A stretch of DNA of 7,067 nucleotides from Chitinophagales bacterium (GTDB taxonomy: Bacteria; Bacteroidota; Bacteroidia; Chitinophagales; UBA2359): contig JAHDIA010000323.1 of assembly GCA_020631035.1 (NCBI GenBank), forward strand, positions 1 to 7,067. The letters run 5' to 3'. The notes under the pieces were generated by a model that did not search any database, was not told the DNA's origin, and was given only the letters and a program-made list of their open reading frames with translations. Both the position numbers and the translations under genes were made by a program. Positions 1-4,675 of this stretch are shown in pieces; the stretch's first letter is position 1; the number at the start of each line of letters is the position of its first letter.

Positions 1-224
1 ATAAAAAGGGTTTGGTATTTAACACAGTACCTATCCACTTTTACTCCTCGCCCTCTCCCGATAAAATCGGGATCATGCTGTGGGGTAAACGTTCCTATCA
101 GGCGTAAGCATCGCATCTTTTATTCCTTCGTCTCAAAGTGCATCTACCCGCTTCACGCCAAACCTTACTATTTCTTTTTCTTAAATATTCTCCACTCACC
201 AATTCAAAGAACAAAAAATAAAAA
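1..224. other. Gene-free left edge
   Basis: I see no convincing gene here. One forward frame from base 1 stays open to the stop at 232-234, but it has no usable start and its translation looks like random low-complexity sequence, so I do not call it. Short words recur in the intergenic island near 4390-4510: ATCGGGATC, GGCGTA, CCTTCGTC and GCATCTTTT. This suggests both stretches carry copies or relics of the same kind of intergenic repeat. The last 50 bases become AT-rich and lead into the nrtR promoter. Confidence 0.5.
56..72. repeat. TCCCGAT/ATCGGGA hairpin
   Basis: A perfect inverted repeat with 7-bp arms TCCCGAT (56-62) and ATCGGGA (66-72) around a 3-base AAA loop. The same arms return at 4407-4425 with a different loop. 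No T-run follows, so it is not a classic terminator for an upstream gene. It is best read as part of a dispersed intergenic palindromic repeat. Confidence 0.6.
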
Positions 225-256
225 TTTGCATGTTTAAAAAATAGCATTTATCTTTG
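225..256 (+). promoter_or_regulatory. Bacteroidota-type promoter of nrtR
   Basis: A -33 box TTTG (225-228) and a perfect -7 box TATCTTTG (249-256, consensus TAnnTTTG) lie 20 nt apart, matching the promoter consensus defined in Bacteroides. Transcription would start a few bases after 256, inside the inverted repeat that follows, giving a leader of roughly 20 nt before the ATG at 285. This is the only complete match to the consensus that I found upstream of any gene in the window. Confidence 0.7.
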
Positions 257-275
257 GTGTGTAAAAAATACACAC
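257..275. promoter_or_regulatory. Probable NrtR operator overlapping the start site
   Basis: A perfect inverted repeat with arms GTGTGTA (257-263) and TACACAC (269-275) around five A residues. It begins directly after the -7 box and ends 9 bases before the nrtR ATG, so a bound dimer would cover the transcription start. NrtR-family proteins are known to bind palindromic sites at their own gene and at NAD-metabolism genes, so autorepression is the natural inference. I found no second full copy upstream of the macro-nadM-nadV cluster. The assignment rests on symmetry and position, not on a match to a published operator. Confidence 0.65.
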
Positions 276-284
276 ATAGCAAAT

Positions 285-974
285 ATGGCACAATATCAAT
301 ACAAATATCCCAGACCTATTTTCGCTGTTGACTGTGTAATTTTTGCCTATAATGGTCAAGAATTATTTGTATTGTTGGTCAAACGTGACAAGGGAGCATT
401 TGCCGACCATTGGGCATTGCCAGGAGGTTTCGTCCATGAAGGGGAAGATGCTTTTGCCTGTGCCAAGCGAGTATTGATTGAGAAAACTGCCTTGGAAAAT
501 GTGTTTATTGAGCAATTGTACACCTTTAGCAAACCTCAAAGAGATCCTAGAGATTGGGTCGTTTCTACCGCCCATTATGCCTTACTCCGACAAAATCATT
601 TTGAAGTCAAAGCAGGGGGCAACAGCAGTGACATTCAGTGGCAGCGATTAAAGGAACTCCCTTCCCTAGCATTCGACCACAGCGAAATCATTGAGATGGC
701 AATGCAAAGACTCAAGGGAAAAGTGAGTTATCAACCCATTGGTTTTGAATTGATGCCGCCTTATTTTTCATTGAGAAACTTACAAGATTTATACGAAACC
801 ATTTTACAAAGACCACTCGACAAAAGAAATTTTAGAAAAAAAATATTGAAAATGAACATCTTGGATAAAAAAGAAAATCAAGAAAAAAAATCTAAGAACG
901 ATCCCGACTTGTATCAGTTCAATCAAGCTAAATATGAGCAACTATTAGAAGAGGGATTTGATTTTGAATTGTAA
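285..974 (+). CDS. nrtR: NrtR-type Nudix-related transcriptional regulator of NAD metabolism
   Basis: A 229-residue cytoplasmic regulator with an N-terminal Nudix-like domain (about 10-145) and a C-terminal winged-helix DNA-binding domain (about 155-229). The C-terminal stretch FSLRNLQDLYE (161-171), followed by LDKRNFRKKIL (178-188), is the signature I associate with NrtR. The Nudix box starts at Gly47-Gly48 with Glu54 in place, but the REuxEE core reads Arg62-Val63-Leu-Ile-Glu66-Lys67: the first and last glutamates are gone, and the usual glycine is Ala69. Catalysis is therefore unlikely, and the domain should act as a ligand sensor; ADP-ribose is a known effector of some family members. 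The ATG at 285 follows a consensus promoter and palindromic operator, implying autoregulation. A NAD salvage cluster starts 593 bp downstream, its likely target. The family is clear; the exact regulon is inferred. Confidence 0.88.
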   Translation: MAQYQYKYPRPIFAVDCVIFAYNGQELFVLLVKRDKGAFADHWALPGGFVHEGEDAFACAKRVLIEKTALENVFIEQLYTFSKPQRDPRDWVVSTAHYALLRQNHFEVKAGGNSSDIQWQRLKELPSLAFDHSEIIEMAMQRLKGKVSYQPIGFELMPPYFSLRNLQDLYETILQRPLDKRNFRKKILKMNILDKKENQEKKSKNDPDLYQFNQAKYEQLLEEGFDFEL

Positions 975-1091
975 ATTTTTAAGGTTAAAGCGGCAAAGTC
1001 ATAATATCTTTAATTGTGTCTAAGAAATTTCTACATAATAAGTACTTAAATTAAATATGACAGTTCTTTGATAAATATCATATCTGAATCA

Positions 1092-1114
1092 ACGAAATTA
1101 CGAGTTTATTTCGT
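1092..1114. repeat. ACGAAAT/ATTTCGT inverted repeat
   Basis: Perfect 7-bp arms ACGAAAT (1092-1098) and ATTTCGT (1108-1114) around a 9-base loop, upstream of the T9SS gene remnant. It could be an old operator or a leader hairpin of that gene. No T-run follows, so it does not look like a terminator for nrtR. Confidence 0.4.
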
Positions 1115-1120
1115 ACACAT

Positions 1121-1136
1121 TGCTAACTATTTAGCA
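1121..1136. repeat. TGCTAA/TTAGCA inverted repeat, copy 1
   Basis: Perfect 6-bp arms TGCTAA (1121-1126) and TTAGCA (1131-1136) around CTAT, ending 14 bases before the start codon of the secreted-protein remnant at 1151. The same arms with a 5-base T loop occur at 6427-6443, upstream of the secreted-protein gene at 6596. Arms this short can arise by chance in AT-rich DNA. Confidence 0.35.
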
Positions 1137-1150
1137 TAAACATCACAATC

Positions 1151-1400
1151 ATGAATAAATACATATTAATAATTCTATTTCTAACATACTACCATTCTAT
1201 TCATGCTCAATGGATTGAACAAAACTCAGGTACCATAGAAAATTTGAATGAAGAGTAACTCTGGTCTAAAAATATACTCCGAAGATAAGATTGATAAGGA
1301 GATCAGCATTGATTTATCTAACATTCCAACAAATTTTTGCTTACTAAAAATATCATTTGAAACAGGAGAAACAGTCGTAAAGAAAATAATAATAGAATAA
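1151..1400 (+). pseudogene. Remnant of a T9SS-secreted protein (signal peptide plus sorting tail)
   Basis: Two short out-of-phase reading frames form the two ends of one secreted protein. Frame one (1151-1258, 35 aa) begins MNKYILIILFLTYY and continues ..HSIHA-QWIEQNSGT: a clear signal peptide with cleavage after the alanine at residue 19. The mature start QWxxQNSGT is typical of Bacteroidota secreted proteins with YCF48-like propeller repeats. Frame two (from about 1248, stop at 1398-1400) reads LKIYSEDKIDKEISIDLSNIP, then FCLLKISFETGE and VVKKIIIE. This is the pattern of a type A T9SS C-terminal sorting domain, with Asn where Gly is usual before the aromatic residue. The passenger of several hundred residues is missing, and the junction near 1248-1258 shifts frame. 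I infer an internal deletion in a decaying gene. Secretion of the 35-residue peptide alone remains possible but unlikely. Confidence 0.7.
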
Positions 1401-1474
1401 CAAAGCTGGATAATAAAGTAGCATTGTCCTTCCCCCTAAATAACACAAAAAACAAACAATCAAAAACAATAACT

Positions 1475-1522
1475 ATGTTCGGAATTAAACACATAAAATT
1501 TGACTCAATGACCTACGGCTAA
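1475..1522 (+). pseudogene. Possible 5' scrap of an SPFH/band-7-type gene
   Basis: A 15-codon frame reads MFGIKHIKFDSMTYG and then stops. From memory this resembles the N-terminus of Bacteroidota SPFH/band-7 (slipin-like) proteins, which commonly begin with a similar IKFDSMTY stretch. Nothing of the rest of such a protein follows: the next 45 bases hold no related sequence in any forward frame before the macrodomain gene at 1568. If the resemblance is real, this is a truncated gene end left by a rearrangement. The match is short and unverified. Confidence 0.3.
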
Positions 1523-1567
1523 TGAAATAATGACATTCTTTTTCACCACAAAACGCATCACAACCAT

Positions 1568-2074
1568 ATGAAAATCACACTACAAAAAGGAGACATCACA
1601 ACAATAGAAGCAGACGCCATTGTCAATGCAGCCAATACCTCATTGATGGGTGGTGGGGGCGTAGATGGTGCCATCCATAGAAAAGGGGGCAAAGCCATTT
1701 TAGAAGAGTGTATCAAAATTAGAAACAAACAAGGAGGATGCAAAGTAGGCGAAGCAGTCATTACCACCGCAGGAAAGCTCAAAGCCAAATACGTCATTCA
1801 CACCGTCGGTCCACGTTGGAACAATGGCAATAGTGAAGAAGTCAACAAATTAAAAAATTGCTACCTCAATTCTCTCAAATTGGCAGAAGAAAGTGACATA
1901 AAGAGTTTGGCTTTTCCCAATATCAGTACAGGAATCTACCGCTTCCCCAAAGAGCTGGCAGCACAAATTTCCGTACAGACCGTACAAACATATGAAAGCA
2001 AGACATTAGAAAACATTATTTTTGTCTGCTTCGAAGAAGACAATTACAAACTCTATCAAAAACTACTCAAATGA
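1568..2074 (+). CDS. Macrodomain ADP-ribose hydrolase (MacroD/YmdB type)
   Basis: A 168-residue single-domain protein, the normal length for a stand-alone MacroD-type macrodomain. Visible motifs are GDIT (8-11), DAIVNAAN (16-23), the ligand loop GGGGVDGAIH (28-37), GEAVITTAG, VIHTVGP, and FPNISTGIYRFP in the second ligand loop. Asn20, Asn23 and Asp33 match the conserved residues of human MacroD1, including the Asn/Asp pair needed for deacetylation, so the enzyme looks active. Family activity is hydrolysis of O-acetyl-ADP-ribose and of ADP-ribose on acidic side chains, releasing ADP-ribose in the cytoplasm. The stop overlaps the next start in an ATGA (2071-2074), implying translational coupling to the NMNAT/Nudix gene, whose Nudix half should consume the product. 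No clear promoter was found directly upstream. The precise substrate cannot be read from sequence. Confidence 0.9.
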   Translation: MKITLQKGDITTIEADAIVNAANTSLMGGGGVDGAIHRKGGKAILEECIKIRNKQGGCKVGEAVITTAGKLKAKYVIHTVGPRWNNGNSEEVNKLKNCYLNSLKLAEESDIKSLAFPNISTGIYRFPKELAAQISVQTVQTYESKTLENIIFVCFEEDNYKLYQKLLK

Positions 2075-2940
2075 CTCAAAACACAGCCTCCAATATCGGC
2101 GTCATACTAGGACACTACCAAGTACCTGACCTCAACAAAGGGCAAATCGAACAAATCGAAAAGCATACAACACAACACACACAACTAAGCATTTTTTTGA
2201 ATGTCACACCCATTATGACTAGCAAAAACAATCCACTAGATTTTGACAGCCGCAAAGAAATGCTGCAAAGTCATTTTCCCAATGTCACCGTACATCCCAT
2301 AAAAGTAGCCCGCACCAACAAAGCTTGGAGTCAAGCACTGGACCAACAAATCGAAAAACTATACCCTCAACAAAATGTCACCCTCTACGACAATGGAGAA
2401 GGCTTGGGCAAACACTACAAAGGCAAACACAAAATCGAACAATCCCCTAGCCCACTCCTAGCCAATCACATCGAGTACGAATTCATTCCAACAGCCGATT
2501 TTAGAGCAGGAGAAATATTTGCCCTAAACAATCAATACGATAAAGTATTTACCACCATAGATGTAGCCGTCACCCACAAAAAGAAATTGTTACTCGCTCG
2601 CAAACCCAATGAAAAACTTTTTAGATTCATAGGCGGCTTCTCCGACCCAACTGACAACAACTTTGAAACAACCGCCAGAAGAGAAGTTGAAGAAGAAGCC
2701 AATATTAAAATCAAAAAAGTACAATACCTTGCCTCTAAAAAAATTGACGATTGGCGATACCGCAACGAACAAGATAAGATCATCACCGTCTTCTTCGCTG
2801 CCCAATATAAATCTGGTGAAATCAAAGCACAAGACGACATAGCAGAACTCAAATGGTTTTCCTTCTCCAAACTCAACAAAAAAATATTTGTAAAAGAACA
2901 TCGTCCCCTCTTTAAAATTTTCAAACAAAAGGTGTTCTAA
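2071..2940 (+). CDS. nadM: NadM-type NMNAT-like/Nudix two-domain protein with degenerate NMNAT motif
   Basis: A 289-residue protein with the layout of bifunctional NMN adenylyltransferase/ADP-ribose pyrophosphatases such as Synechocystis slr0787. The N-terminal nucleotidyltransferase-like domain spans about 8-155. Its nucleotide-binding loop reads GHYQVPDLNKGQ (14-25) where active relatives have GRFQxPxLHxGH: both catalytic histidines are replaced (Asn22, Gln25), and the arginine after Gly14 is His15. The NPLDFDSRKEML segment (54-65), HYKGK (115-119) and Arg145 near the usual C-terminal motif survive, so the fold is probably kept while adenylyl transfer is doubtful. The C-terminal Nudix domain (about 160-285) looks active: GGFSDPTD (188-195), REVEEE (204-209) and DWRYRNEQDKI (227-237), the last typical of this ADP-ribose-hydrolysing group. 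It overlaps the macrodomain gene by 4 bases and lies 27 bases before nadV. Likely role: ADP-ribose to AMP and ribose-5-phosphate. The gene symbol follows architecture, not proven NMNAT activity. Confidence 0.85.
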   Translation: MTQNTASNIGVILGHYQVPDLNKGQIEQIEKHTTQHTQLSIFLNVTPIMTSKNNPLDFDSRKEMLQSHFPNVTVHPIKVARTNKAWSQALDQQIEKLYPQQNVTLYDNGEGLGKHYKGKHKIEQSPSPLLANHIEYEFIPTADFRAGEIFALNNQYDKVFTTIDVAVTHKKKLLLARKPNEKLFRFIGGFSDPTDNNFETTARREVEEEANIKIKKVQYLASKKIDDWRYRNEQDKIITVFFAAQYKSGEIKAQDDIAELKWFSFSKLNKKIFVKEHRPLFKIFKQKVF

Positions 2941-2967
2941 TTTGGCACCTTTCTAAACTCAGCAACA

Positions 2968-4338
2968 ATGACACACAATATTCTTTTAATGACTGACAGT
3001 TACAAAGTCAGTCATTACAAACAGTACCCCCCTAAATGCAATAAGATTTATTCTTATTTTGAATCAAGAGGTGGGCAATTTGACAATGTTTGTTTTTTCG
3101 GACTACAGTACTTTCTCAAACAATACCTCAGCGGCAAAGTCATCACCCAAGAAAAAATTGAGCAAGCCGCCACCATCTTTTCACAACACTTTGGCAATGG
3201 CAATTTGTTCAACCGATCTGCTTGGGAATACATTTTACAAAAATACGATGGACAGCTCCCCCTCCGCATCAAAGCCGTAGCAGAAGGAAGCATAGTGCCA
3301 ATCTCTAACGTACTAATGACCATCGAGAATTTAGACCCCAAATGTTATTGGCTCACCAATTATCTCGAAACCCTATTGGTACAGGTTTGGTATCCTTCTA
3401 CGGTTGCAACTTTGAGTTACCACATCCGACAAATGATGCACCAATTTTGCAAGGCAACAGGCGGACTCGAAGGCTTAGATTTCAAACTACACGATTTTGG
3501 TTTTCGTGGGGTATCCTCTGTCGAGTCTGCTGGAATGGGCGGTGCAGCCCACCTCATCAATTTTAAAGGAACCGACACCCTACAAGCATTGGCATTTATT
3601 CAAAAATACTACAATACTTCAGAGGTGGTAGGCTTTTCTGTTGCCGCTTCGGAACACAGTACAATGACCTCTTGGGGCAAAACAAACGAAACAAAAGCCT
3701 ACCAAAATATGTTGGAACAATACCCCCAAGGCATCGTCTCTGTCGTCAGCGACTCCTACGATATTTACCACGCTTGCGAACACATTTGGGGCGAACAACT
3801 CAAAGAGCAGGTACTGGCAAGAGATGGGCAATTGGTCATTCGTCCCGACTCTGGCGACCCACTCGAAGTAATCTTAAAATTACTAGACATTTTGGGTGAC
3901 AAATTTGGCTACACCACCAACGCACAAGGCTACAAAGTCCTACATCCCAAAGTTCGCATCCTACAAGGCGACGGAGTCGATTACCACGCCATTCAAAACA
4001 TCCTTCAAGCAATGCAAGAAAACCAATGGAGTGCCGACAACATCGTCTTTGGAATGGGCGGCGGTCTCCTACAAAAACTCAATCGAGACACCCAAAAATT
4101 TGCCTTCAAATGTTCCTATGCCGAAATTGACGGTCAAGGACGCAATGTATTCAAAGACCCCATCACCGACAAGGGCAAACAATCCAAAAAAGGACAATTA
4201 AAACTTAGTCGAAACAATGCTCAATACCAAACCGTCTCTCTCAGCACCCCAGGCGAAGACCATTTGCAAACTGTATTCGAGCTAGGCAAACTCCAAAAGG
4301 AATGGACCTTTGAGGAAGTACGCCAGAATGTTTTATAA
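2968..4338 (+). CDS. nadV: Nicotinamide phosphoribosyltransferase (NAMPT/NadV)
   Basis: A 456-residue cytoplasmic enzyme that makes NMN from nicotinamide and PRPP, the committing step of nicotinamide salvage. It is recognisable along its whole length as an orthologue of human NAMPT (491 aa): TDSYKVSHYKQYPP (9-22), HDFGFRGVSS (175-184), FKGTDT (199-204), EHSTMTSWG (229-237), VSDSYDIYHACE (260-271) and RPDSGDP (292-298). Tyr12, Phe177, Arg180 and Asp203 correspond to the nicotinamide-pocket residues, and His230 to the phosphorylated catalytic His247 of the human enzyme, so it should be active. Much of the length difference is an internal loop missing after residue 34. It is the last gene of the macro-nadM-nadV cluster, 27 bases after the previous stop, probably on the same transcript. 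If the neighbouring NMNAT domain is dead, NMN must be adenylylated by an enzyme encoded elsewhere. Confidence 0.95.
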   Translation: MTHNILLMTDSYKVSHYKQYPPKCNKIYSYFESRGGQFDNVCFFGLQYFLKQYLSGKVITQEKIEQAATIFSQHFGNGNLFNRSAWEYILQKYDGQLPLRIKAVAEGSIVPISNVLMTIENLDPKCYWLTNYLETLLVQVWYPSTVATLSYHIRQMMHQFCKATGGLEGLDFKLHDFGFRGVSSVESAGMGGAAHLINFKGTDTLQALAFIQKYYNTSEVVGFSVAASEHSTMTSWGKTNETKAYQNMLEQYPQGIVSVVSDSYDIYHACEHIWGEQLKEQVLARDGQLVIRPDSGDPLEVILKLLDILGDKFGYTTNAQGYKVLHPKVRILQGDGVDYHAIQNILQAMQENQWSADNIVFGMGGGLLQKLNRDTQKFAFKCSYAEIDGQGRNVFKDPITDKGKQSKKGQLKLSRNNAQYQTVSLSTPGEDHLQTVFELGKLQKEWTFEEVRQNVL

Positions 4339-4351
4339 ATTTATTTTATTG

Positions 4352-4610
4352 AACGGAACGAGGGGCACTTCGTTTGTCCCAATTTTATCGGGATCCCCGC
4401 TTTCCGTCCCGATTTTTCATCGGGATATGTGCATCAATTGGGCGTATTTGGCATGTTTTCTCCTTCGTCGTAAATAATAAAAGGTGTCACCTTTGGCATC
4501 TTTTTATAAAAGCGAAGGACGAAGCGGGGGGATGAAGTTAAAGACGCAGCCTAAAACATGCGCCCGATAACCAGAATGAACGCAGCCTAGAAGCACGCAC
4601 ATTGCCCAAT
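4352..4610. repeat. GC-richer intergenic island of nested inverted repeats
   Basis: Between nadV and the next gene lies a stretch richer in GC than the flanking spacer and full of complementary words. Nested pairs in correct order are ATTGGGC (4437-4443) with GCCCAAT (4604-4610), GCATGTTTT (4451-4459) with AAAACATGC (4553-4561), CTTCGTC (4463-4469) with GACGAAG (4518-4524), and a central AAAGGTG/CACCTTT with a 1-base centre (4480-4494). A competing pairing joins CCCCGCTTTCCGTCC (4395-4409) with GGACGAAGCGGGG (4517-4529), perfect except for two extra bases. No credible gene is present. It resembles the dispersed imperfect palindromic repeats seen between genes in Bacteroidota genomes; copy number cannot be judged from one window. 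It may also separate nadV transcription from the next gene. Confidence 0.5.
4407..4425. repeat. TCCCGAT/ATCGGGA hairpin, second copy
   Basis: Perfect 7-bp arms TCCCGAT (4407-4413) and ATCGGGA (4419-4425) around TTTTC. Just upstream, TCCCAAT (4377-4383) and ATCGGGA (4387-4393) form an imperfect version with one mismatch, so the motif is present in tandem. It lies about 70 bases after the nadV stop but lacks a following T-run, so a terminator role is only possible. The arms match the hairpin at 56-72. Confidence 0.55.
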
Positions 4611-4632
4611 AAAAATCAAATCAATTTTTATT
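4608..4632. repeat. AT-only inverted repeat before the helical-repeat gene
   Basis: Perfect 9-bp arms AATAAAAAT (4608-4616) and ATTTTTATT (4624-4632) around a 7-base loop, 43 bases before the ATG at 4676. It shares its first three bases with the outermost arm of the upstream island. A weak -7-like TACTTTTA follows at 4649-4656 without a matching TTTG box. In DNA this AT-rich the repeat could be chance; it could also act as an operator or late terminator hairpin. Confidence 0.35.
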
Positions 4633-4675
4633 TTTATAAAAAAGTTTTTACTTTTAAAACCACTGATTGAAAAAT

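Noticed and set aside
1..234. A forward frame open from the window edge to the stop at 232-234 (77 codons)
   Set aside because: It has no usable start in the window, its translation is Lys/Phe/Tyr/Pro-rich without recognisable motifs, and it runs through the hairpin at 56-72 and the promoter -33 box. It looks like chance openness of intergenic DNA.
2071..2074. ATGA overlap as a possible programmed frameshift fusing the macrodomain and NMNAT/Nudix proteins
   Set aside because: Each protein is complete with its own start and normal domain length, and no slippery sequence is evident; stop-start coupling explains it.
2532..2928. Two reverse-strand frames opposite the Nudix domain
   Set aside because: They are antisense shadows of a gene whose forward translation carries clear NadM/Nudix motifs; they show no motifs of their own.
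4377..4425. Tandem TCCCrAT/ATCGGGA hairpins as the nadV terminator
   Set aside because: The hairpins lack a T-run after the stem and match intergenic hairpins elsewhere in the window, so I list them as repeats.
4667..4675. TTG start three codons before the ATG of the helical-repeat gene
   Set aside because: The ATG at 4676 is the standard start and gives the N-terminus resembling the family; nothing favours the TTG.
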